Of a stretch of DNA of 16,168 nucleotides, positions 6,906 through 14,043 are shown piece after piece; position 1 is the first letter of the stretch; the number at the start of each line of letters is the position of its first letter. Below the pieces are notes generated by a model that was given only the letters and a program-made list of their open reading frames with translations, was not told the origin of the DNA and ran no database searches. Made by a program: the position numbers and the translations under genes. This stretch comes from Rhizobium sp. Q54 (GTDB lineage Bacteria > Pseudomonadota > Alphaproteobacteria > Rhizobiales > Beijerinckiaceae), in contig CAMDOY010000040.1 in the NCBI GenBank assembly GCA_945903655.1, forward strand, positions 1-16,168, written 5' to 3'.

Positions 6906-7940
6906 TCAGGGCCTCAATATTCGCCGCGCGCGCTCAACAAGATCGGGCGTGGCGGCGTAAAGCTTCTTCACAATCGCTGAGACTTCTTCTCCAGTCTTTG
7001 GCGTAAGCCCAAGTTTCATTTTCGTGGCTTCCGCAATCAATTCCGGATCTTTCAAAGCCGCATTGAATGCGTCACGAAGCAGCTTGAGGGCCTCCGGCGG
7101 CGTCCCCGAAGGCGCCATAAAGGGGCGTCCGAACTCCTGCTGGCTCACGATCAGTTCCGCAACCCGGCGGTTCTCCCCGGTGATGAAGTTCCACATGGAC
7201 GGCGCCTTGATCTCCGAAACCGGCTGCAATCCCGCCTGGACGAGAAGATTGATTTTTCCTTCCTCAAGCCACTCCGGTCGGATCGAAGCTACAGTCGCGG
7301 AGTCGAGCGCACAGACCCCCCCAACTTCTCCGCGCTCCATGGCGAGGAGCAATTCTGCAGGCCCCTTGTACCCCAGCACAACCTCAAATTGCGTGCCGGC
7401 GAGCGCATTCATGAACAGCGCATAGTCAGTTGCAGAACTCTGCGGCGCCGTGGACGCCACCAAGACCTTCGCCCTGCGAGCATCCTCAATCGTCTGAACG
7501 CCCGATTGCTTTGACGTGAAGCAGATGCGGGTGCCGCTATCCGCGCTGCCGATGTATTCGAACTTTCCGGGATCATAACGGAACTTGGCCTGCCCCTCGA
7601 TCAGGGGATCGAAAATGGCGCCGGGGACCAGAACCCCGATCGCCGTACCGTCTTTCGCCGCCACATTCGCCAGATGCTGCGCCGCGTTGATGCTGCCTGC
7701 GCCTGGCAAATTCTGCACGATAAAGGCCGGCTGCCCCGGAAGATGTTTGGGCATATGCCGCGCCAGCAAACGCGCATAGACATCGTAACCGCCACCTGCG
7801 GGATTACCGACAACGACTGTAATCTGCTTGCCTTGATAGAATGGGTTTTGATCAGCGCCCAAGGCGCTAACCGCTCCCAAAAATAACCCGATGGTGCACA
7901 TCGAAGCGGCTTTTAGCGTCGCAGTCAGCAATCGTCCCAT
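6906..7940 (-). CDS. TctC-like periplasmic solute receptor 1
   Basis: A 344-residue member of the tripartite tricarboxylate transporter receptor (TctC/Bug) superfamily, of the subgroup starting FYQGKQITVVVG (34-45) with GGGYDVYARLLARHMPKHLPG (49-69) and NLPGAGS (77-83). The protein binds a carboxylate in the periplasm and normally hands it to a TctA/TctB pair, absent here. Signal peptide: MGRLLTATLK followed by a hydrophobic core, cleaved near SALGA/DQ (residue 29). C140 and C210 in the mature chain correspond to cysteines in receptors 2 and 4 and probably form a disulfide. AGGGAG lies ten bases before the ATG at 7940. A 309-bp gap separates it from receptor 2, so it may have its own promoter. 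It converges on the MFS gene. Confidence 0.9.
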   Translation of the reverse strand: MGRLLTATLKAASMCTIGLFLGAVSALGADQNPFYQGKQITVVVGNPAGGGYDVYARLLARHMPKHLPGQPAFIVQNLPGAGSINAAQHLANVAAKDGTAIGVLVPGAIFDPLIEGQAKFRYDPGKFEYIGSADSGTRICFTSKQSGVQTIEDARRAKVLVASTAPQSSATDYALFMNALAGTQFEVVLGYKGPAELLLAMERGEVGGVCALDSATVASIRPEWLEEGKINLLVQAGLQPVSEIKAPSMWNFITGENRRVAELIVSQQEFGRPFMAPSGTPPEALKLLRDAFNAALKDPELIAEATKMKLGLTPKTGEEVSAIVKKLYAATPDLVERARRILRP

Positions 7941-8249
7941 CTCAGCTATACTCCCTGATCAAGCTCTTCATGGCTATGCAAGGCGTGCAGTGAAGTGATT
8001 TTACGCTTTCAAACCGGTTTGTCATCTCAAATGATCGGGCGACACGAACCCTCTTTGGGAATTGAATCGTAACTGAGCATATTGTTTCTTCCCCTGCGCC
8101 TTGGCTTAGACAAGAGCATGCGGATATTGCAACTCCAGCCAGTGGCTCCTTTTGGACCAAACGTTAAAAGCCTTAACAGCCCCAACCGCCGACCTTGCTC
8201 CGCCTGAAAAGCATTGCCTCCGTTTTGCGCGAAAAATCGGCGCTGACCG
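7941..8249. other. 309-bp gap between two receptor genes
   Basis: No gene is credible here. The gap contains the palindrome CAAACCGGTTTG (8010-8021) and a smaller inverted repeat GTTAA-N5-TTAAC (8163-8177). The length and these elements suggest a promoter for receptor 1 rather than simple read-through, but I could not assign -35/-10 boxes with confidence. Confidence 0.45.
8010..8021. promoter_or_regulatory. 12-bp palindrome CAAACCGGTTTG, candidate operator
   Basis: A perfect 12-bp palindrome 70 bp upstream of the receptor 1 start. A central CCGG within AT-rich arms resembles LacI- or GntR-type operators. It shares the outer frame CAA-N6-TTG with the palindrome at 3430-3441, though the cores differ. 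The cognate regulator is not evident in the window. Confidence 0.4.
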
Positions 8250-9272
8250 CTATTTGATCACCGCTTTCGCGCGCTCCACCGCGCCTGCGGGAGTGCGATA
8301 GATGTCAGCTAGGAGCTTTTCCATAGCCGCGCCTGCAACCGGGTTGAGATCGAGACGCATCTTGCTGGCGAATTGCAGGAAATCTGGATCGGCCATGGTC
8401 TTGTCGAAACCCTCGCGCAAGGCGGCGACAATGTCGGGCGGCGTGTTGGGCGCCACCGCATAGGGTCGCCCCGTCGCCTGTCCGCCCAGCAGGACGCGGA
8501 GCGCCGCCTTGTCCTCCTCGCCCTTGGCTTCATCGAGCACCAGGGGCACATTGGGCAACTCGGGATGTTTCTTGGTGGCGAACTGCACGGGGATGCTGAT
8601 CTTCTTTTCCGCGATCAGGTCTGCCGCCGTCCCCTTCAGGCTCGCCCAGTTGTCTCCGCAATTGCCCGTGATCTCACCGCGCTCCATAGCGAGGCGCACC
8701 TCCGCCGTGCCCGCATAGCCCGAGACCATGCGCACCTTCGATCCGAACATGTTCTTCAGGATGGCGGTATGCTGGTAAAGCGCCGCCGCAGGGCCAGTGC
8801 TGCCGAAGTTGATGGGCTTGTCCGACATGAGATCCTGCCAGGTCGTGATCCCCGACTGGGTCCAGGTGATGCAGACATTGGTGCCGTCGACGATGCTGCC
8901 GATCCAGTTCAACTTGTTGACGTCATATCGGGCATTCTGGTCGCCCAGCAATGGCGCGATCAGCAGTTGCGGATCGAAGGTGCCGATCACCAATCCATTG
9001 GTGGGGGCCACGGAGGCGATATGGTTCAGCACCAGCAGACTGCCCGCGCCCGGCATGTTGCGCGCCACCACCGTGGGATTACCCGGCAGGTTCTTACCGT
9101 AGAAGGGCGCAAAGGCCCTGGCGTAGGCGTCGTGCCCCCCGCCCGGACCAAAGCCGATGAGGATCTCGATGGTCTTGCCGCTGAAATCCGCCGCCTTCGC
9201 GGCGCAGGCTCCCAGCATGATGGACGCCGCGAGCCCGGCGACGGCGGCTTTTTTGAAAGCGCTGAATGACAT
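8250..9272 (-). CDS. TctC-like periplasmic solute receptor 2
   Basis: This 340-residue paralogue has the same layout as receptor 1: FSGKTIEILIGFGPGGGHDAYAR (30-52), NMPGAGS (72-78), C134 and C205 at the equivalent positions, AMERGE (195-200), and the C-terminal TGRPYAVAPNTPPD (267-280). Histidine replaces the usual Tyr in the GYDxYAR block, which may shift ligand preference. The start at 9272 is chosen because GGGGGAGGAG lies five to six bases upstream; an in-frame start at 9368 would overlap the reductase gene. The signal peptide ends either at AKA/ADF (residue 27) or, if LGAC (20-23) acts as a lipobox, at C23, so soluble and lipid-anchored forms are both possible. It is the last gene of the enolase / reductase operon, 37 bp behind the reductase. 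Confidence 0.9.
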   Translation of the reverse strand: MSFSAFKKAAVAGLAASIMLGACAAKAADFSGKTIEILIGFGPGGGHDAYARAFAPFYGKNLPGNPTVVARNMPGAGSLLVLNHIASVAPTNGLVIGTFDPQLLIAPLLGDQNARYDVNKLNWIGSIVDGTNVCITWTQSGITTWQDLMSDKPINFGSTGPAAALYQHTAILKNMFGSKVRMVSGYAGTAEVRLAMERGEITGNCGDNWASLKGTAADLIAEKKISIPVQFATKKHPELPNVPLVLDEAKGEEDKAALRVLLGGQATGRPYAVAPNTPPDIVAALREGFDKTMADPDFLQFASKMRLDLNPVAGAAMEKLLADIYRTPAGAVERAKAVIK

Positions 9273-9309
9273 GCACGCTCCTCCCCCAGTGATCAGCGGC
9301 GCAGGCGTC

Positions 9310-10293
9310 TTACCGTCCTGCCAGCCGCAAACTATGATCAAGGCCCGACAGCAGGGCGTAGACCACATCGATAGTCGGCGTGGGGATCCCCCTCGCCTGT
9401 GCGAAAGCCTGCACCTGGCCCAGGATCGCTTCCACTTCCAGAGGGCGGCCCGCCTCCACGTCCTGCAACATGGAGGACTTGCCGGGGAAGCGGCCCTTGG
9501 GGGGCCTTGCGATCCCCTCGGGCGTCACCTCGCCCCGCAAATCCGAACCCTCAGCGGCCGCGACTTCGAGCGCTTCCGCGATGAGCTTCATGGCGACATC
9601 GTCGAGGGGCGAAACATGGGCGGCGTCCTTGCCCGCCAGACGGGTCAGTGCGGCGATGGGGTTGCCGCTGATGTTCGTCATGAGCTTGCGCCAGATATCG
9701 CGCCTGATGTCCGTGGACTCCACCGTCTCGAGATCTGCGGCGCGCAGGAGGTCGGCGACCCGCCGCAGGCGCGGCGTGGCGGCGCCATCAGGCTCCCCGA
9801 TGGCCCAGCGCTTGGCGCCGGAGTGAACGACGACCCCGGGCTCGGGTACATGGTTTGAGGAATTGACCACCGCGCCCAGCGCCCGCTCTGCGCCCACCTC
9901 GCGCCACAGGGCGCCGCCGGGATCCAGCCGCTCCAGATGGCAAGGGGTGGCGGCGCCATGCATCCACCACCAGGGAAGCCCATTCATGGCGAACAGCGCC
10001 ACCCCGTCGGGGGCCAGAAGCCGTCCGATCTGGCTTGCGACGGCGGATTGGGAATAGGCCTTGAGGGTGACGACCACGAGATCCTGCGGGGCCAGCGTCG
10101 CGGGATCGTCGGTGACATGGTGCGGGCGACCGCCGATTTCGCGTCCCTCGGTGCGCAGCGTCAGGCCCCGCGCGCGCAGGCCCTCAAGCATGCGGCCGCG
10201 CGCCACGATGGCGACTTCGCTCTGCGTATGCGCCAACAGTCTTGCGGCCAGATGCCCGCCGATGGCGCCTGCGCCGTAAATGCAAACCTTCAT
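9310..10293 (-). CDS. Ketopantoate reductase (PanE/ApbA) family oxidoreductase
   Basis: A 327-residue protein with an N-terminal Rossmann domain (GAGAIGG, 7-13) and a C-terminal helical domain. All residues expected for ketopantoate reductase catalysis have counterparts: N104 (FAMNGLPW), K203 (WRKLMTN), N207/N211, S274 (SSMLQD) and E286. The family reduces 2-keto acids to 2-hydroxy acids with NADPH. R34 after the second strand fits NADPH over NADH. AGGAG lies five bases before the ATG at 10293. It sits 15 bp behind the enolase-superfamily gene, so it probably acts on the 2-keto acid that enzyme makes (or feeds a 2-keto acid into it) rather than on pantothenate synthesis; true PanE activity is the alternative. 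Extra tryptophans (WWW, 108-110) follow the catalytic Asn, suggesting an unusual substrate pocket. Confidence 0.9.
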   Translation of the reverse strand: MKVCIYGAGAIGGHLAARLLAHTQSEVAIVARGRMLEGLRARGLTLRTEGREIGGRPHHVTDDPATLAPQDLVVVTLKAYSQSAVASQIGRLLAPDGVALFAMNGLPWWWMHGAATPCHLERLDPGGALWREVGAERALGAVVNSSNHVPEPGVVVHSGAKRWAIGEPDGAATPRLRRVADLLRAADLETVESTDIRRDIWRKLMTNISGNPIAALTRLAGKDAAHVSPLDDVAMKLIAEALEVAAAEGSDLRGEVTPEGIARPPKGRFPGKSSMLQDVEAGRPLEVEAILGQVQAFAQARGIPTPTIDVVYALLSGLDHSLRLAGR

Positions 10294-10308
10294 TTCTGCT
10301 CCTGAATT

Positions 10309-11409
10309 TCAACCAACCCGATATTTCGCAATCACATCCTCATGCACTTCGACGCCCAGGCCCGGACCCTGGGGCACGGACAACGCGCCATTACGCGGGA
10401 TCGACGCCTCACCCAGCGGCCATCCCTCAAGATCGGCGTAATAATATTCCGCCAGACAGGTCTGCTCCATGGCCGAGATCATGTGAAGCGCCGCGATCAG
10501 GCCGGGGCCATACCAGGGCGAATGGGGCTCGGCCTGCACCCCGCGCGCCTGCGCCATCTGCAGCGCTTTCCAACATTCGGTGATCCCGCCCATCTTGATG
10601 GGATCAGGCTGCACCACATCCACCGCCTGCGCATCGAGAATGCGCTCCACATCCAGCAGATTGCCAAGGTTCTCGCCGGCGGCGATGGGAATGCGCGTGG
10701 TGGTCCGCAAATGCGCCAGCGCCTTGTAGTCATCGGGCGGAAAGAGCGGCTCCTCCAGCCAGGCGAGATTGTAGGGCGTAAGATCGCGCGCCATGGACAC
10801 GGACATATTCAGGTCCCAGGTGCAATTGGTGTCCAGCATGAGCGGAATATCATCCCCCAGCGCCTCGCGCGCCGCCGCCACCGCCTCCAGGGTGCGCTCA
10901 TGCAGCTTGACGGCGCGATAGCCGCGCGCCAGCACATCGCCGCAGACCTTGCGCACATTCTGCGGCGTATCAAGCCGCAGCAGGCTGGCGTAGGCGGGAA
11001 TGCTTTTACGCGCGCCATTGGAGCCGAGCATGGTGTGGATCGGCTTGCCGCAAGCCTTGCCCGCGATATCCCAAAGCGCGATGTCCAGCCCCGACAGGGC
11101 GAAGATCATGGGACCATTGCGTCCGCCGCTCTGCACGCGCCGGTGCAAGTCGAACATCAGCGCGCCGATATCATCACAGTCGCGCCCGATGGCCATGGGC
11201 GCAATGACCCGTTGAATGGCGAAATGGGTTACCGGGCAACAGGCGAAGCCGAAGCATTCGCCCCAACCGGTGAGGCCCGCATCGGTATCGACGCGGATAT
11301 AGACGGAATCCATGGTGGTGCGCATGCCGCCCGCGCCCTGCGAGGGTTTCGGCGCGCCATGGTCAAAGGGAATGGCGAGATGAAAGGCTTCGATGCCCGT
11401 GATTTTCAT
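10309..11409 (-). CDS. Mandelate racemase / muconate-lactonizing enzyme family protein
   Basis: A 366-residue enolase-superfamily enzyme with an N-terminal capping domain (1-125) and a beta/alpha barrel. Mg2+ ligands align closely with mandelate racemase: D193 (MLDTNCTW), E219/E220 (LEEPL) and E246 (AAGEN). The general base pair D269 (VQPDP) and H296 (EPHSPW) and the opposite-face K168-x-H170 (VKLHE) are present; mandelate racemase has K-x-K. The family abstracts an alpha proton next to a carboxylate, leading to racemisation or to dehydration of sugar acids; the D-H dyad points to the mandelate racemase subgroup, where acid sugar dehydratases are common. The gene starts six bp after the upstream receptor stop, with AGGG overlapping that stop, so translational coupling is likely. 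Substrate unknown; a hydroxy or sugar acid taken up by the flanking receptors is the natural guess. Confidence 0.93.
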   Translation of the reverse strand: MKITGIEAFHLAIPFDHGAPKPSQGAGGMRTTMDSVYIRVDTDAGLTGWGECFGFACCPVTHFAIQRVIAPMAIGRDCDDIGALMFDLHRRVQSGGRNGPMIFALSGLDIALWDIAGKACGKPIHTMLGSNGARKSIPAYASLLRLDTPQNVRKVCGDVLARGYRAVKLHERTLEAVAAAREALGDDIPLMLDTNCTWDLNMSVSMARDLTPYNLAWLEEPLFPPDDYKALAHLRTTTRIPIAAGENLGNLLDVERILDAQAVDVVQPDPIKMGGITECWKALQMAQARGVQAEPHSPWYGPGLIAALHMISAMEQTCLAEYYYADLEGWPLGEASIPRNGALSVPQGPGLGVEVHEDVIAKYRVG

Positions 11410-11415
11410 GGCGCC

Positions 11416-12444
11416 CTATTTCTCCGTTCCCAATAATTGCCGCGCCTGCCGCACCATGGGCTCGGGCGTCGCATAAAGACGCTCGATCAACGCCTGCACC
11501 TCGCGGCCCGGCAGCGGGCTCAGCTCCAGCTTCGACTGGGCGGCCTCCGCGATCAGGGCGGGGTCCTTCATCACGGCGTCAAACGCCGCGCGCAGGAGTT
11601 CGACGCGCTCCGCCGGAACGCCGGGCGGCGCGAAGAAGGGGCGGCCCATCTGATATTTGTCGAAGATGACGGAGATGATGGCGCGGTCCTCGTCCCTTTT
11701 CATGATGTCTTGAAGAAGAGCCACGTCAGCGAGATCGGGATGTTTCGCCCGGCCAATCTGCAGGAGCACGGGGATCTCCTTGTCGCGATGCAGATTGGGG
11801 CGAAGCGTCAGCACGGTCGAATAGGCCATGGAGGAGCCGTCGATCTCGCCACGCTCCAGCGCCAATAATTGCGGGGCCGTGCCGCTATAGCCATTGATGA
11901 GCTTGATTTTGGCGCCCAGCAGCTTGTTGAGCACCGAAACGATGAGTGATCCATCCGTGTTGGGACCGGAGGTTCCGATCACGAATTCCTTCGTCAACAT
12001 GTCGTCGTAGGTGCGCACCTTGCTCTTGTGCCAGCCCAGAACCACAAAAGTATCCTGGGCTGCAGTGCCCAACCAATTCAGCCGGGTTGCGTCGAATGCA
12101 GCAGCCTTACCTCCCGGCCCCAGCAGATGCAAAAGCCGTTCAAAGGCGACGCTGGATTGCGGCGCCCCGATCGTGGCGCCATCCTTGAACCCGCCGTTGG
12201 CGAGCTGGTTGGTCATGGTGATGCTGCCGGCGCCCGGATGGTTCTGCACGACAATGCCGGGATTGCCGGGAATATGCTTCCCCATGTGGCGAGCGACGAG
12301 CCGCGCATAGGCGTCATAGCCGGACCCAGCGTCAGAGCCGACGACCATGTTGACCGTCTTGCCGCGATAAAAATCAGAAACTGGTTGAGCCTGCGCCACA
12401 TGAACAGCGGAAAAGATGGAGATTGCAATCAAACATGCCCTCAT
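11416..12444 (-). CDS. TctC-like periplasmic solute receptor 3
   Basis: A 342-residue paralogue and the first gene of the operon with the enolase-superfamily enzyme, reductase and receptor 2. It has FYRGKTVNMVVG (25-36), GSGYDAYARLVARHMGKHIPG (40-60), NHPGAGS (68-74), ALERGE (195-200) and MGRPFFAPPGVPAE (266-279). The signal peptide MRACLIAISIFSAVHVAQA is cleaved before QPVSD (residue 20). Unlike receptors 1, 2 and 4, both mature-chain cysteines are missing: V135 and S205 stand in their places. The ribosome site is a run of seven G (12450-12456) five bases from the ATG. Upstream lies the divergent promoter region shared with the Bug receptor. As leading gene it likely defines the imported substrate of this operon. 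Confidence 0.9.
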   Translation of the reverse strand: MRACLIAISIFSAVHVAQAQPVSDFYRGKTVNMVVGSDAGSGYDAYARLVARHMGKHIPGNPGIVVQNHPGAGSITMTNQLANGGFKDGATIGAPQSSVAFERLLHLLGPGGKAAAFDATRLNWLGTAAQDTFVVLGWHKSKVRTYDDMLTKEFVIGTSGPNTDGSLIVSVLNKLLGAKIKLINGYSGTAPQLLALERGEIDGSSMAYSTVLTLRPNLHRDKEIPVLLQIGRAKHPDLADVALLQDIMKRDEDRAIISVIFDKYQMGRPFFAPPGVPAERVELLRAAFDAVMKDPALIAEAAQSKLELSPLPGREVQALIERLYATPEPMVRQARQLLGTEK

Positions 12445-12488
12445 TCCATCCCCCCCGATCTGCCCATATGGCGGTCAATTCATGAGTG

Positions 12489-12595
12489 CTTGACCTTGAA
12501 CCAAAGGGTGGAATGCGCGCCTACCCTTGTCAAGCAGATCATGGGCGGGATTGCTGGCACGAAACATCGGGGCGAACCATGTCTCAAGTTCAAGG
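12489..12595. promoter_or_regulatory. Cluster of CTTGA/TCAAG half-sites
   Basis: CTTGA occurs at 12489-12493 and 12495-12499 (6-bp phase), CTTGTCAAG (a palindrome around one base) at 12526-12534, and TCAAG at 12584-12588 and 12590-12594 (again 6-bp phase). CCTTGAAC (12494-12501) and GTTCAAGG (12588-12595) are exact reverse complements. Such a mirrored arrangement could be a regulator binding region between the two divergent receptor genes. Confidence 0.3.
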
Positions 12596-12682
12596 ATACT
12601 GTCCGAAGGGCCAAACCCGGATGCGCAGCTTATCGCAAGGTTTCAAAAAGGCTTACAAAGCCGAGCGCATCCAGCGGCGATG

Positions 12683-12896
12683 CTCCCGTCCTCCAGCGTG
12701 GATCGCCAGCACGCTGGGCGAAACGGGAGGACCCGTACAACCAACCACACCAGACAAGGACTCTCCCGCAAACCGAGAGAAAAAGGCGCTGAATACGAAG
12801 TGAGGACCCGCGCGTATGGCGCCTGACAATGCTTGAAAGACCGGGCCAACTGAGATCAAATAGCCAAGATCATTTTCGCCCACCGTCGTCAGTTGG
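12683..12896 (+). promoter_or_regulatory. Stem-loop-rich leader upstream of the Bug receptor
   Basis: Four potential hairpins follow each other. First, CTCCCGT (12683-12689) with ACGGGAG (12723-12729) plus CCAGCGTG (12693-12700) with CACGCTGG (12710-12717), 15 bp in two helices. Second, CTCTC (12761-12765) with GAGAG (12775-12779). Third, GGCGC (12785-12789) with GCGCC (12819-12823) plus TACG/CGTA (12794-12797, 12813-12816). Fourth, CCAACTG (12846-12852) with CAGTTGG (12890-12896), just before the GGAG ribosome site. It does not match a riboswitch class I know. It could be a structured 5' leader, but GC-rich sequence produces short helices by chance. Confidence 0.35.
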
Positions 12897-12922
12897 GCTC
12901 TCTCACCTCGCCGGAGAAAATC

Positions 12923-13906
12923 ATGAACAGACGCAGCTTTCTGTCAGGGGCCGCTACAGGTCTGATGCTCCGCACATTGAGCCCGGCGGCGGCCCAGGGC
13001 GCATTTCCATCCCGCCCCATAAAGCTAGTGATTCCCTCCTCTCCAGGCGGCGTTCACGACATCATCGCTCGCTTGTGGGCAGACAAGGCGCAGGAAGCGC
13101 TCGGCTCCATCTATACGGAAAACAAGGCGGGCGCAGGCAGCATCATTGGGACTGTCGAGGTCGCGCGGAGCCAGCCTGACGGGCACACGCTACTGCTTGG
13201 AAGCAACACGACCCATGTGCTTCAACCCCTGCAAACGCCAAATGTGATGTTTCACCCGATCAACGATTTTGAAGTCGCCACCATCTTTGCAACGACCTCC
13301 CTGGCCCTGCTCGTTGGCCCAAGCCTGCAAATCAAAGACGTGTCGGAACTCATCGCGCTCGCCAGAAAGCAACCGGGCAAACTCTCCTATGCCCATGCGG
13401 GCCTTGGCACCAGCACCCATGTCACAGCGGAACTCTTCAAGAAAGTGGCAGGGGACCTTGATATTGTCCCGGTGCCCTATCGCGGCATGGGGCCCGCCAC
13501 TCTAGATGTGATCGCCGGACGCGTCGATTTGATGTTCGCCAACATAACGGCGCAAATCGTCGAATTTCACGTTACGAATAAAATGCGCATGATCGGCGTG
13601 ACATCTCCAGACCGAATTGAACTGACGCCTGATATACCGACAATCAGCGAACAGGGATTGCGTGGGTTCGCCTCTCAAAGTTTTTTTGGAATTTATGCGC
13701 CCACAAAAACACCAGCACCTGTCGTTGAGCGGATCAATAGCGTCACCAATGAGGCGCTTGCGGACAAGGCATTTAGCGAAAAACTGCTGAAAGCAGGCTA
13801 TGAAACCCTCCGAGGGCTCACGCCGACCCAGTCCATGAACTACATGAAAGATGAAATCGACAAATGGCGCCCCATCATGGCCTCCATCGAACAAAAGAAG
13901 GAGTGA
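12923..13906 (+). CDS. Bug-family (TctC) solute receptor with Tat-type signal
   Basis: A 327-residue receptor of the classical Bordetella-uptake-gene type: FPSRPIKLVIPSSPGGVHD (28-46), KAGAGSIIG (68-76), PDGHTLLLGS (85-94), KLSYAHAGLGTSTH (around 158-171), VPYRGMGPA and VAGRVDLMF-like IAGRVDLMF. It binds a carboxylated ligand in the periplasm. The signal MNRRSFLSGAATGLML fits the twin-arginine consensus (R3-R4-x-F-L), with cleavage near AAA/Q (residue 24); the four other receptors here have ordinary Sec signals. It has no cysteine. The start at 12923 is supported by GGAG six bases upstream; an in-frame start at 12893 would hide the Tat motif inside. It stands alone on the plus strand, divergent from receptor 3, and ends in a hairpin. 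Confidence 0.92.
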   Translation: MNRRSFLSGAATGLMLRTLSPAAAQGAFPSRPIKLVIPSSPGGVHDIIARLWADKAQEALGSIYTENKAGAGSIIGTVEVARSQPDGHTLLLGSNTTHVLQPLQTPNVMFHPINDFEVATIFATTSLALLVGPSLQIKDVSELIALARKQPGKLSYAHAGLGTSTHVTAELFKKVAGDLDIVPVPYRGMGPATLDVIAGRVDLMFANITAQIVEFHVTNKMRMIGVTSPDRIELTPDIPTISEQGLRGFASQSFFGIYAPTKTPAPVVERINSVTNEALADKAFSEKLLKAGYETLRGLTPTQSMNYMKDEIDKWRPIMASIEQKKE

Positions 13907-13907
13907 T

Positions 13908-13932
13908 GGGAGAAACGGATGCGCCGTTTCCC
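13908..13932 (+). terminator. Hairpin after the Bug receptor gene
   Basis: Immediately after the TGA, GAAACGG (13912-13918) and CCGTTTC (13924-13930) form a perfect 7-bp stem with a five-base loop, extended by G pairs to CC (13931-13932) around a bulged A. No T tract follows, so it may be a factor-assisted terminator or an mRNA 3'-end stabiliser. Confidence 0.45.
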
Positions 13933-13963
13933 GTATATCCCAGACAACGCGTGGGCCTGACCA

Positions 13964-13972
13964 CCCCCCCCC
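13964..13972. repeat. C9 homopolymer tract
   Basis: Nine consecutive C in the 137-bp gap between the converging Bug receptor and receptor 4 genes. It lies outside coding sequence, so slippage would not alter a protein. It is also a place where sequencing length errors are common. Confidence 0.7.
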
Positions 13973-14043
13973 AACAATTGGTGCGCCGCCGAGAATTCAG
14001 GACCTGAAGACATATCCACGAATTCTTTTGCCCGCGCAGACTC

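Larger units (their letters stand above)
12445..12922. other. 478-bp divergent intergenic region
   Basis: The frames open across this stretch give no recognisable protein, and I treat it as non-coding. It separates receptor 3 (minus) from the Bug receptor (plus). The left part (12489-12595) has a cluster of CTTGA/TCAAG half-sites, the right part (12683-12896) four consecutive potential stem-loops leading up to the Bug ribosome site. TTGACA occurs on the minus strand at 12533-12528 but I found no good -10 partner. Confidence 0.5.

Noticed and set aside
8226..8250. Possible terminator after receptor 2 (CGGTCAGCGCCG followed by five T on the minus strand)
   Set aside because: The T run is good but the stem is only about three base pairs, too weak to call.
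10342..11436. Long plus-strand open frame (364 codons) opposite the enolase-superfamily gene
   Set aside because: It is fully antisense to a gene with complete catalytic motifs, has arginine/histidine-rich low-meaning composition and arises from high GC at third codon positions. The same applies to plus-strand frames at 8373-9269 and 9157-9858.
12028..12792. Plus-strand open frame running from inside receptor 3 into the intergenic region
   Set aside because: The first half is antisense to receptor 3, no known motif is visible, no ribosome site precedes it, and the intergenic part looks structured rather than coding.
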